From positions 1 to 12,008 of the forward strand of contig CAADSS010000067.1 of NCBI GenBank assembly GCA_900751695.1: 12,008 nucleotides of DNA. Direction: 5' to 3'. The notes beneath the pieces are model-generated. The model was not told the DNA's origin. It saw only the letters and a list, made by a program, of their open reading frames with translations, and did not search any database. The position numbers were made by a program, and so were the translations under genes. This stretch comes from an uncultured Collinsella sp. Lineage in GTDB: Bacteria > Actinomycetota > Coriobacteriia > Coriobacteriales > Coriobacteriaceae. Positions 1 to 5,953 of the stretch are shown piece after piece (the first letter of the stretch is position 1; each line of letters starts with the position of its first letter).

Positions 1-399
1 CGCTTCGGCAGCGTGGAAATTGGGCGCCCGCACGGCGATGCGCACACGTTCGTCATCGCCGGCGCAGGTACGGGGTCGGCTGTGTTTCGCCAGCTCATCC
101 GGCAGGGCAAGGCGTTCTACGCGGGCGTTCTGCACGAAGGGGACATCGACTGCGAGCTCGCGCGCGACCTGGCGGCGGAATGCGTGGCCGAGCGCGCCTT
201 CGAGCCGATCGGGGATAAAACCATAGCCCGCGCCAAAGAGCTCCTCGTCCACTGCGCGCGCCTTATCGTGTGCCCCGCCGCCTTCGGCACCATAAACGCC
301 CGCAACGCAGAGCTCGTCGAGTTCGCACGCTCGCATGGTATCGAGGTCATGCGAGCGTGCGAAGACGCATCGGAGGATTCCAATGTGGAGTGGGTATGA
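1..399 (+). CDS. C-terminal part of a putative ABC-transporter ATPase, tail altered by IS insertion
   Basis: Frame 1 is open from the first base, so the gene starts upstream of the window; about 132 residues are visible. The fragment has a Rossmann-like beginning (FVIAGAGTG), then a stretch containing GVLHEGDID and a segment VCPAAFGTINARN. From memory this resembles the extra C-terminal domain found on some cobalamin or iron-siderophore ABC ATPases of Coriobacteria and Clostridia. The Walker and signature motifs would lie outside the window, so this is not proven; a free-standing nucleotide-binding domain is the alternative. The stop codon at 397-399 lies inside the left end of the insertion sequence. 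Without the IS and one copy of its ATG duplication the frame would read N-G-Y-A-stop, ending at 1654. The insertion therefore only swaps the last three residues (GYA) for VEWV, and the protein probably still works. Confidence 0.55.
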   Translation, partial: RFGSVEIGRPHGDAHTFVIAGAGTGSAVFRQLIRQGKAFYAGVLHEGDIDCELARDLAAECVAERAFEPIGDKTIARAKELLVHCARLIVCPAAFGTINARNAELVEFARSHGIEVMRACEDASEDSNVEWV

Positions 400-420
400 T
401 GAATTGGACACCTATTTAAG
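386..420 (+). repeat. Left terminal inverted repeat of the IS3-family element
   Basis: It starts TGGAGTGGG and matches the reverse complement of 1606-1640 at 26 of 35 positions. It also supplies the stop codon (397-399) that now ends the upstream host gene. Confidence 0.88.
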
Positions 421-437
421 AGCGAAAGGTGTTCAAG

Positions 438-737
438 ATGACCCAAAGAAGAAAGCGATACGACAGGCAGTTCAAGGTCTCGGCGGCAAAGGTGGTCCTG
501 TCCGGGGAAATGACGGTCAAAGGCCTATCGGAGGAACTCGGCATAAAGGATTCGACGCTGAGAAGATGGGCCCGCGAATACGAGGAGATGGGAGACGGCG
601 CGTTCCCCGGAAACGGCTCCCCGAAGATCAACAAGGACTACGAGATCGTGAAGCTCAAGAAGAAGGTCGAGGAGCTCGAGCGCGAGAACGAGATACTAAA
701 AAATTTCCGGGCCTTCTTGAGTCAAGACCATGCGTGA
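438..737 (+). CDS. IS3-family transposase OrfA (99 aa)
   Basis: OrfA is the DNA-binding part of the transposase. The N-terminal MTQRRKRYDRQFK is a typical IS3/IS911 OrfA opening. It is followed by a helix-turn-helix (about residues 22-45, with GLSEELGIKDSTLRRW) and a C-terminal amphipathic helix rich in K and E (about 65-88, KLKKKVEELERENEIL) of the leucine-zipper kind used for multimerisation. I chose ATG 438 over the in-frame GTG at 429 because GAAAGG at 424-429 lies at proper ribosome-binding distance from 438. The frame runs 11 codons past the slippery site and stops at 735-737. Ribosomes that slip back one base there make the OrfAB fusion instead. Confidence 0.88.
   Translation: MTQRRKRYDRQFKVSAAKVVLSGEMTVKGLSEELGIKDSTLRRWAREYEEMGDGAFPGNGSPKINKDYEIVKLKKKVEELERENEILKNFRAFLSQDHA
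698..704 (+). other. Programmed -1 ribosomal frameshift site A_AAA_AAT
   Basis: In the orfA frame the codons are CTA AAA AAT, giving the X_XXY_YYZ heptamer A_AAA_AAT at 698-704. After a -1 slip, reading continues TTT CCG GGC in the orfB frame, joining ...NEILKN to FPGLLESR. The OrfAB fusion would be 387 residues from ATG 438. No strong stimulatory pseudoknot is evident; a small GGGGC/GCCCC hairpin lies near 761-780. Confidence 0.75.
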
Positions 738-1600
738 GGTTCGAGTTCCTCAAAGAGCATAGGGGCGAGATCGGCCCCATCAAGAAGGCATGCGGGCTGA
801 TGAAAGTCTCGAAATCCGGTTTCTACGAGTATCTCGGCCGGAAGAAGTCCGACGCCCAGATAGAGCGGGAGGCGATCGAAGGTTTCGTCGTCGAGGCCTT
901 CGAGCGGCACAAGGGCCGTTACGGCTACCGGCGCATCAACCGCGAACTGCGAAAAAGCGGCATCGTCGTGAGCGAGAAGCGCGTGCTCCGCATCATGCAG
1001 AAGCTCGGACTTGCCGGAAAGGGCGCGACCCGAAAACACCGCATCCAGAAGAAGGTCGAGCCGGGAGACCCTCGGTTGAACCTGGTAGAGCGCGCTTTCA
1101 CCGTGGGCGAGCGCAACAGGCTTTGGGTGGGCGACATCACCTACATACCCACAAGAGAAGGGTGGCTCTATCTCGCAGCCGTGATAGACGCCTTCTCCCG
1201 CAAGGTCGTGGGCTGGTCAATGTCCGAGCGCATCACCGAGAAGGTCGCGATCGACGCGATGGAGCAGGCGGTCGGCAGGGAGGGTCCGCCAGATGACGGC
1301 AGCCTCGTCTTCCATGACGATCAGGGCGCGCAGTACACCTCCCGTTCCTTCCGGCGGTGTCTGGACTCGCATGGCATAGTCCAGTCGGTATCAAGGCCCG
1401 GCACGCCGCTGGACAACGCGGTGGCCGAGTCGTTCTTCAAGACGCTGAAAAGGGAATTGGTGAAAGAGAGGAGCTATGGGACGAGGGACGAGGCCAAGCA
1501 GGACATCTTCAAGTACATAGAGCTCTATTACAATAGGGTGCGCATGCATTCCACCCTGGGCTACATGTCTCCAGTGGAATACGAGCGGCAATACGCTTGA
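734..1600 (+). CDS. IS3-family transposase OrfB, DDE integrase-type catalytic subunit
   Basis: This is the catalytic half of the transposase. The frame is open well upstream of the slippery site, but its protein-like content starts at about 704. An HTH_21-like segment (FERHKGRYGYRRINRELRK) comes first. The rve/RNase-H core follows, with all three acidic residues in expected contexts: D in WVGDITYIP, D in VFHDDQGAQYTS (usually HSDxGxQY), and E in NAVAESFFKTLK. The family ending (YYNRVRMHSTLGYMSPVEYE) is complete. The start given is a GTG overlapping the orfA stop as GTGA (734-737), which would allow coupled translation of free OrfB (288 aa). The main active product is expected to be the frameshift fusion. 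No disabling change is seen. Confidence 0.88.
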   Translation: MRFEFLKEHRGEIGPIKKACGLMKVSKSGFYEYLGRKKSDAQIEREAIEGFVVEAFERHKGRYGYRRINRELRKSGIVVSEKRVLRIMQKLGLAGKGATRKHRIQKKVEPGDPRLNLVERAFTVGERNRLWVGDITYIPTREGWLYLAAVIDAFSRKVVGWSMSERITEKVAIDAMEQAVGREGPPDDGSLVFHDDQGAQYTSRSFRRCLDSHGIVQSVSRPGTPLDNAVAESFFKTLKRELVKERSYGTRDEAKQDIFKYIELYYNRVRMHSTLGYMSPVEYERQYA

Positions 1601-1605
1601 GGATC

Positions 1606-1640
1606 CTTAAAAGAAAGTCCAGTTTATCCTTCCCACTCCA
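1606..1640 (-). repeat. Right terminal inverted repeat of the IS3-family element
   Basis: It ends CCCACTCCA, complementary to the left end. It is followed directly by ATG (1641-1643), the second copy of the target triplet found at 383-385. Confidence 0.88.
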
Positions 1641-1842
1641 ATGGATACGCCTAGGCGCGGTCCAAGAAATCGTCCGCATCCCCATCTGACACTATTTCAC
1701 CGCAACTTAGAAGGTGTCGGCGTATAACGCTTCACCCCAAATTAAATTGATTCGTTGAATAGACACATTACAAATCTTTAAACTTCGTTTAATCTACAAG
1801 TGGGTATTATCACACATTAAGCACACGTGAAAGGATATACCC
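1641..1842. other. Intergenic stretch between IS and radical SAM gene
   Basis: The first 14 bases (1641-1654, ending TAG) are the displaced original end of the upstream gene. A 19-nt repeat copy lies at 1692-1710 and AT-rich, promoter-like DNA from about 1741 to 1820. A TATTAT at 1805-1810 could be a -10 box for the next gene, but no good -35 accompanies it. A TTGAAT (1755-1760) with TTTAAA (1777-1782), spaced 16 nt, is an alternative. I saw no credible small gene. Confidence 0.4.
1692..1710 (-). repeat. Copy 1 of a 19-nt repeat (CTATTTCACCGCAACTTAG)
   Basis: It is the exact reverse complement of 3370-3388, and nearly matches 3424-3440 in the same orientation. Together with the copies downstream it brackets the radical SAM gene. 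Confidence 0.8.
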
Positions 1843-3276
1843 ATGTCGCTTACACAGTCAGCAGAGCGTGCAGCGCTTAACAAGCTCATCGATTATCTCG
1901 ACGACAACCCGCAAGAAAACATCGACAAAATCATGGACCTCGTGAACAAGCTGGTCCCCAATCGCGTATTTCCTGTACAGCGAGAGGCATTCACCAATGT
2001 CATCAAGAGCCGCGGCAATTGGTATGACCTGATCATGCGTGTGTTCAGCCTTAATCCCCAGATGCGAACCAAACTGCTTAAGACCCTCATTGTCGACGCC
2101 AACCTGCTTGCTTGGCCAGAGCAGGAAAAGAACCGCGAAAAGTACCAGTGCAACGTTCCGTGGGCCATCCTGCTCGATCCCACGAGCGCCTGCAACCTGC
2201 ATTGCACGGGCTGCTGGGCCGCCGAGTACGGCTACAAGCAGAATCTCTCGTTCGAAGACATCGACTCTATCGTTACGCAGGGCAAAGAGCTCGGTACGCA
2301 TATCTACATCTATACCGGCGGCGAGCCGCTCGTCCGCAAGCACGACCTGATCAGAATTTGCGAAAAACATCAGGACTGCGTGTTTCTCTGCTTTACCAAC
2401 TCCACGCTGATCGACGAGGCCTTCTGCGACGACATGATTCGCGTAGGTAATTTTGTCCCCGCCATCAGCGCCGAGGGCAATGAGCACACAACCGACGCCC
2501 GCCGCGGCGAAGGTACCTACGCAAAGATCGAGCACGCCATGAAACTCCTGCGCGAGCGCGACTTGCCGTTTGGTATCTCCACCTGTTGGACCAGCGCCAA
2601 TGCCGATACGGTTGCTACCGAGGAGAACATGGACTGGATGATCGGCGAGGGAGCACTCTTCTGCTGGTACTTCCACTTTATGCCGGTTGGCCGCAACGCA
2701 ACCCCCGAGCTCATGCCCACGCCCGAGCAGCGCGAGCACATGTATCACTTTATCCGCGAAATGCGCGAGAAGAAGCCGCTGTTTACGCTCGACTTTCAAA
2801 ACGACGGCGAGTTTGTAGGCGGGTGTATCGCCGGAGGTCGCCGCTACCTGCACATCAACGCCGCCGGAGACGTGGAGCCGTGCGTGTTCATCCACTACTC
2901 AAACGCCAACATCCACGATGTGAGCTTACTCGACGCGCTGCGCTCTCCCCTCTTTATGAAGTACTACGAAAACATGCCGTTCAACGACAACTACCTCAAA
3001 CCATGCCCCATGCTCGAGAATCCCGACGTGCTGCCCAAAATGGTCGCCGAGAGTGGCGCAATGAGCACCGATCTCATCGAGAAGGAGTCACCCGAGCAGC
3101 TGCGCGAAAAGACCCAGGCTGCCGCCGAGGCATGGTCACCTGTCGCCGACCGCATCTGGAACGACTCCGACGATCCGCTATACGCCAAGCGTCACGAGGA
3201 TAAGTCACAAGGTATGGCCGATAGCGACATGCACAAGTTCGAAAAACAGGGCCGCACACTCAAAAACGGCGATTAA
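1843..3276 (+). CDS. Radical SAM protein with SPASM-like C-terminal cysteines (477 aa)
   Basis: This is a predicted cytoplasmic radical S-adenosylmethionine enzyme. The cluster-binding CNLHCTGC (C117, C121, C124) has the canonical Cx3Cx2C spacing, and YTGGEP at 157-162 is the SAM-binding glycine motif. Residues 1-105 form a helical N-terminal extension with no motif I recognise. In the C-terminal half, GGCIAGGRRYLHINAAGDVEPC (C328 to C347) and LKPCPMLENP (C388) look like the auxiliary-cluster region of SPASM or MoaA/PqqE-type enzymes. AAGGA at 1831-1835 sits 7 nt before the ATG, supporting the start. The gene stands alone, with no precursor peptide or partner visible on either side, so its substrate is unknown. 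A hairpin follows it at 3310-3348, and a perfect 19-nt inverted repeat brackets it. The fold assignment is secure, the function is not. Confidence 0.9.
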   Translation: MSLTQSAERAALNKLIDYLDDNPQENIDKIMDLVNKLVPNRVFPVQREAFTNVIKSRGNWYDLIMRVFSLNPQMRTKLLKTLIVDANLLAWPEQEKNREKYQCNVPWAILLDPTSACNLHCTGCWAAEYGYKQNLSFEDIDSIVTQGKELGTHIYIYTGGEPLVRKHDLIRICEKHQDCVFLCFTNSTLIDEAFCDDMIRVGNFVPAISAEGNEHTTDARRGEGTYAKIEHAMKLLRERDLPFGISTCWTSANADTVATEENMDWMIGEGALFCWYFHFMPVGRNATPELMPTPEQREHMYHFIREMREKKPLFTLDFQNDGEFVGGCIAGGRRYLHINAAGDVEPCVFIHYSNANIHDVSLLDALRSPLFMKYYENMPFNDNYLKPCPMLENPDVLPKMVAESGAMSTDLIEKESPEQLREKTQAAAEAWSPVADRIWNDSDDPLYAKRHEDKSQGMADSDMHKFEKQGRTLKNGD

Positions 3277-3309
3277 TGCTGCCCTACACGACAAACGCTC
3301 AGAAATGAA

Positions 3310-3348
3310 GCGGAGCAGTCTCGAGGCTCATCTTCGAGGCTGCTCCGC
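3310..3348 (+). terminator. Long hairpin, probable terminator after the radical SAM gene
   Basis: Arms 3310-3324 and 3334-3348 pair over 15 bp with a single G-U wobble and a 9-nt loop. It starts 33 nt after the stop at 3276. The run after the stem (CTTACCATC) has few T residues, so it is not a textbook intrinsic terminator. It may serve the convergent genes on both sides. Confidence 0.55.
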
Positions 3349-3369
3349 CTTACCATCAAAACAGTTTTA

Positions 3370-3440
3370 CTAAGTTGCGGTGAAATAGGGACTAGATCGG
3401 CCTTCCAATAACCAAAACGATCCCTATTCCACCGCAACTT
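3370..3440. repeat. Imperfect 20-bp inverted repeat made of two copies of the recurring motif
   Basis: Arm 3372-3391 and arm 3421-3440 are complementary at 19 of 20 positions and are separated by 29 nt. The left arm with its edge (3370-3388) is the exact inverse of 1692-1710. The right arm can also fold with the next bases (CAACTT-CTTT-AAGTTG, 3435-3450). The element fills the gap between the convergent radical SAM and TetR genes and resembles a REP/BIME-like unit or mobile-element remnant. It is not a canonical terminator, because no T run follows on either strand. Confidence 0.75.
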
Positions 3441-3464
3441 CTTTAAGTTGTTGAATTATCGATG

Positions 3465-4076
3465 CTATTCGAAGCGAGATTCCAGGCTCGACAGGCCGTT
3501 GAGCGTGAGGTCGTTGGCGACCTCCGAGACGCGCTCGATAGGAACCGAGCCGTCAGACAGTGCCCACGTGCGATAGATACCGATAATACCCGACAGCAAA
3601 AACGCCAGATAGTAGTCGAACATCTCGTCCTTGAGACCTTGGGGCAGCAGATCGCGTTCGGCAATCTCGTGCTCGAGCGGCGCACGAAGACGAGCCATAA
3701 AATCATCGAGCGGAATGTTCTCGATCAGCTGACGATTGAGCACCAAGTTGTTGCACAGTGCCTCGTTAACGGTTTTAAAGAAGGTCGCCGCCGCGCCCAG
3801 GGCGCGCTCGTTGGTGTCGCCGTCCATGGAAGCAAGCGTTTTCTCGACCGAGTCGACAATCATCTCCACCACATCGACGGCAATGGCATCGAGCAGGCCG
3901 TCAACCGTGCCAAAGTGAACGTAAAAGGTCTTGCGGTCGACATTGGCCTCGCGCGCGATGGCACTCACCGTAATGTCTGCCAGCGGCTTTTCCATGAGCA
4001 GGCGCTCGAAAGCGGAAAGGATGGCATTGCGGCTGCGAACGATGCGGCGGTCAAGACGCGGTTTGCTGGTTGCCAT
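3465..4076 (-). CDS. TetR/AcrR-family transcriptional regulator (203 aa)
   Basis: A predicted DNA-binding repressor-type regulator. Residues about 14-60 form the TetR N-terminal domain, with the helix-turn-helix in ITVSAIAREANVDRKTFYVHFG (about 35-56), close to the family consensus. The C-terminal part (DYYLAFLLSGIIGIYRTWALSDG, then SEVANDL) resembles the ligand or dimer domain of DhaS-like TetR members. I chose ATG 4076 rather than 4103 or 4082 because GAAGGG lies about 8 nt before it and only 2 nt before 4082. The upstream gene on the same strand, 116 nt away, is the YbhN-like membrane protein, a possible partner or target. The inverted repeat at 4120-4143 in the gap could be its own operator. 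The ligand and targets are unknown. Confidence 0.87.
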   Translation of the reverse strand: MATSKPRLDRRIVRSRNAILSAFERLLMEKPLADITVSAIAREANVDRKTFYVHFGTVDGLLDAIAVDVVEMIVDSVEKTLASMDGDTNERALGAAATFFKTVNEALCNNLVLNRQLIENIPLDDFMARLRAPLEHEIAERDLLPQGLKDEMFDYYLAFLLSGIIGIYRTWALSDGSVPIERVSEVANDLTLNGLSSLESRFE

Positions 4077-4119
4077 GGGCATGTCCCTTCGATATGCGAG
4101 CATTCATCAACAGATGAGA

Positions 4120-4143
4120 GATAATCTACGTAAGAGGATTATC
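4120..4143. promoter_or_regulatory. Possible operator, inverted repeat GATAATC-N10-GATTATC
   Basis: The 7-bp arms 4120-4126 and 4137-4143 are perfect complements. They lie about 45-65 nt upstream of the TetR start codon. TetR proteins commonly bind short palindromes near their own promoters, so autoregulation is plausible, but this is inference from position and symmetry only. Confidence 0.35.
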
Positions 4144-4192
4144 CCCCATACAGCACAAATATGCCCCGCATCATGAAGAACGCACGACTACC

Positions 4193-5500
4193 CTACTGCG
4201 ACTTAGGGTGCTTCTTCTTATTGAGTGCCGACGGAGATACGCGAATACCGTCGCCTGTCTGGCGCACATAGGCTTTATGAGCCGGCTTAGCGGTCCCAGA
4301 AGCCTTCTGAGCCTGCTTCTTGGGATCAACGGTAACAGCATTCGTGGGGTGGGGCTTTGTGGGCGCAGAGGGCGTTTGAGGCGTGCGACCGAGCTTGCGC
4401 ATCACGCGATCCCAGCGCGCATGGATGCTCTCGTTGTGGGCACTCTTAAGGCCCAGCAGGGGCGCAGCCAAAATGGTCGGCGCAATAAACGTAATGAGGC
4501 GCCACAGCAGATAGCCGGCGGTCGAAGCTGACCCAAAGAAATGACCCAAGAACAATGCAAAGCCGCCCTCAGCGCCACCAGTTCCACCGGGCAGGGGGAC
4601 CGCAGAGCTCAACAGCTGGACAAAGGCGCTCGCGGCCATGACCGAGAAAAAGTCGACCTCGTGGTGGCCAAAGGCAAGCATCAGGAAATACGGCACGAGG
4701 TAGAAAAACGCGAGCTGCAGCATGGTGATGACCACCGTGAGCAGCATGGACGAAAAGTGGCCAGCCGAAAGCTTGAACTTCTCGGAGAACGAGTAGATCT
4801 CGCCATCGACAAACGTGCGCCATCCCTCGATCTTTGTGGACGAGACGCCTATGCGCTCGAGCCAATTAATGATGCAATGGGCGACACGCGTGACGGTCTT
4901 AGGCATGAGCGCGATGGCGAAGATTCCCAGCAAAATGCAGCAGTGCCCACCAAAGCTAAAGACGCACAGCAGCGTCATGTCGCCATAGCGCTCGGCGAAA
5001 AACGGCATGCGAGCAAGCAGGAGGATAGCGCCCCAGGCAACGAGGCCAAACTGGTACACGATAAAGCGCGTGAACTGCGTGGCGCCGGCCTCGCCGACAT
5101 TTTGGCCCGCTTTGTTCAGGCGGTAGATCTGAGCAGGGGTCGAGCCCATCATCATGGGCGTCAGGTTGCCAAAGAAGATGCCACTCGCCTCGACCGAGAT
5201 CAGGTCACGGATGCCGACGGGTGAATTAGGGTCGAGCCAGACAGCGATCGCATAGGCCACAATGCCAAAGAATAGATACAGGAACATGCAAAGACACGCG
5301 ACAACGAGCCATGGCGCCTGGACGCTCGACATTGCGGCCCAGAACTGCCCCATCTGCCCGGTTACCACCAGATAGACGATATAACCCACCAGCACGACGC
5401 CGATAAAGATGGCGCCGCGGCGTGCGCTCTTATTGTCATCTCCGCCCGAGGCCTCAACCTCAACCTGGGGCTTTGACGTATGCTGAGAGGACTCCGTCAT
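4193..5500 (-). CDS. YbhN/UPF0104-type integral membrane protein (LPG synthase TM-like), 435 aa
   Basis: A multi-pass membrane protein of the lysylphosphatidylglycerol-synthase transmembrane-region family (flippase-like). Hydrophobic segments lie near residues 29-46, 64-88, 148-163, 177-199, 250-277, 283-300 and 328-352. The family hallmark VPLPGGTGGAEGG is at 301-313, and GNLTPMMMGSTPAQIYRL at 111-128 fits the conserved N-terminal loop. There is no catalytic aminoacyl-transferase domain; instead the protein ends in a polar, lysine-rich tail (about 370-435) that looks disordered. ATG 5500 is preferred over the upstream in-frame start at 5566 because GAAGGAG sits 4 nt before it. It precedes the TetR gene on the same strand. 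Its substrate is unknown; lipid or polyprenol-phosphate movement is a family-level guess. Confidence 0.82.
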   Translation of the reverse strand: MTESSQHTSKPQVEVEASGGDDNKSARRGAIFIGVVLVGYIVYLVVTGQMGQFWAAMSSVQAPWLVVACLCMFLYLFFGIVAYAIAVWLDPNSPVGIRDLISVEASGIFFGNLTPMMMGSTPAQIYRLNKAGQNVGEAGATQFTRFIVYQFGLVAWGAILLLARMPFFAERYGDMTLLCVFSFGGHCCILLGIFAIALMPKTVTRVAHCIINWLERIGVSSTKIEGWRTFVDGEIYSFSEKFKLSAGHFSSMLLTVVITMLQLAFFYLVPYFLMLAFGHHEVDFFSVMAASAFVQLLSSAVPLPGGTGGAEGGFALFLGHFFGSASTAGYLLWRLITFIAPTILAAPLLGLKSAHNESIHARWDRVMRKLGRTPQTPSAPTKPHPTNAVTVDPKKQAQKASGTAKPAHKAYVRQTGDGIRVSPSALNKKKHPKSQ

Positions 5501-5533
5501 GAGACTCCTTCTAACAGTCAAAATATCTTGGAT

Positions 5534-5539
5534 ATTGTA
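5534..5539 (-). promoter_or_regulatory. Possible -10 box (TACAAT) for the YbhN-like gene
   Basis: TACAAT lies 34 nt upstream of the chosen ATG on the - strand and overlaps a small palindrome, AATATC-TTG-GATATT (5522-5536). No good -35 box is found at 16-18 nt, so this is tentative. Confidence 0.3.
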
Positions 5540-5603
5540 CCCGTAAGGGCCAATGGCAGAACGCAAAGCTCTAGTTCAAACGGGAATTGCAGACGTTTGT
5601 TTG

Positions 5604-5640
5604 AAAATAAAAAACCCGGCCTTCCATGGGAAGTCCGGGT
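5604..5640 (-). terminator. Intrinsic terminator of the tRNA-Glu pair
   Basis: On the - strand, arms ACCCGG-A-CTTCC and GGAAG-G-CCGGGT (5614-5625 and 5629-5640) form an 11-bp stem with one internal mismatch and a 3-nt loop. They are followed by a T run (TTTTTTATTTT). It starts 10 nt past the 3' end of the second tRNA. Confidence 0.88.
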
Positions 5641-5650
5641 ATCAAATGCA

Positions 5651-5727
5651 TGGTAGCCCGTACCAGATTCGAACTGGTGATCTCCGCCTTGAGAGGGCGG
5701 CGTCCTAAACCGCTAGACGAACGGGCC
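5651..5727 (-). tRNA. tRNA-Glu, anticodon CTC (second copy in transcription order)
   Basis: The 77-nt cloverleaf reads GGCCCGT acceptor, D arm GTCTAGCGGTTTAGGAC, anticodon stem CCGCC/GGCGG with loop CTCTCAA (anticodon CTC, reads GAG), T arm ACCAG-TTCGAAT-CTGGT and acceptor ACGGGCT, discriminator A, then an encoded CCA. The first acceptor pair is a G-U. It is identical to the copy at 5750-5826, with a 22-nt spacer between them. Confidence 0.95.
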
Positions 5728-5749
5728 ATAAGCCTCAGCAGAAAAGAAG

Positions 5750-5826
5750 TGGTAGCCCGTACCAGATTCGAACTGGTGATCTCCGCCTTGAGAGGGCGGC
5801 GTCCTAAACCGCTAGACGAACGGGCC
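5750..5826 (-). tRNA. tRNA-Glu, anticodon CTC (first copy in transcription order)
   Basis: It is a base-for-base duplicate of 5651-5727, including the encoded CCA. It lies directly downstream of the promoter at 5861-5889, so the two tRNAs are probably made as one precursor and processed apart. Confidence 0.95.
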
Positions 5827-5860
5827 ACATGACATCTGCACTGCCGTGCTGCGAGGAAAT

Positions 5861-5889
5861 ATATTACGGGACAAAAAACGTCAGCGCAA
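5861..5889 (-). promoter_or_regulatory. Promoter of the tRNA-Glu pair
   Basis: On the - strand TTGCGC (5884-5889) and TAATAT (5861-5866) are separated by exactly 17 nt, a good sigma-70-type pair. The -10 ends about 34 nt before the first tRNA base. Confidence 0.6.
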
Positions 5890-5904
5890 GAAGAAATTCC
5901 AAAT

Positions 5905-5923
5905 TGCCGAAAAATTGTCGGCA
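5905..5923 (-). terminator. Weak hairpin after the CCA-enzyme gene
   Basis: TGCCGA and TCGGCA pair over 6 bp around a 7-nt T-rich loop, 30 nt past the stop of the - strand gene, followed by ATTT. The stem is short and the T run broken, so termination is only possible, not clear. Confidence 0.35.
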
Positions 5924-5953
5924 GGTTATGGAACACGCAGGTAAACTGGGTAG

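Larger units (their letters stand above)
386..1640 (+). mobile_element. Complete IS3-family insertion sequence, 1255 bp, probably IS150-like
   Basis: The ends form an imperfect inverted repeat: 386-420 and the reverse complement of 1606-1640 agree at 26 of 35 positions. The outer nine bases (TGGAGTGGG) are perfect, and the ends have the TG...CA form typical of IS3 elements. The element is flanked by a direct ATG triplet at 383-385 and 1641-1643, which fits a 3-bp target duplication. Inside are orfA (helix-turn-helix plus leucine-zipper-like helix) and orfB (rve integrase core) in the -1 relationship of this family, with a slippery A_AAA_AAT at the junction. Both frames are intact, so the copy may be active. 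The IS150 subgroup is an inference from layout and duplication length. Confidence 0.92.

Noticed and set aside
335..697. Upstream part of the long frame-2 reading frame before the slippery site
   Set aside because: It overlaps real orfA in another frame and has no protein-like features. The IS3 content in this frame begins at about 704.
1641..1727. Short frame starting at the ATG of the IS target duplication (28 codons)
   Set aside because: There is no ribosome site, and its ATG is only the duplicated target triplet next to the IS end.
1858..2895. 345-codon - strand frame antisense to the radical SAM gene
   Set aside because: The + strand protein has an intact cluster motif and a good ribosome site; the antisense frame has none.
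3370..3440. CRISPR-like repeat pair
   Set aside because: There are only two arms, in inverted orientation, with no regular spacers and no cas genes.
5626..5832. Duplicated peptide-like frames across 5626-5936 on both strands
   Set aside because: They are translations of the two identical tRNA-Glu genes.
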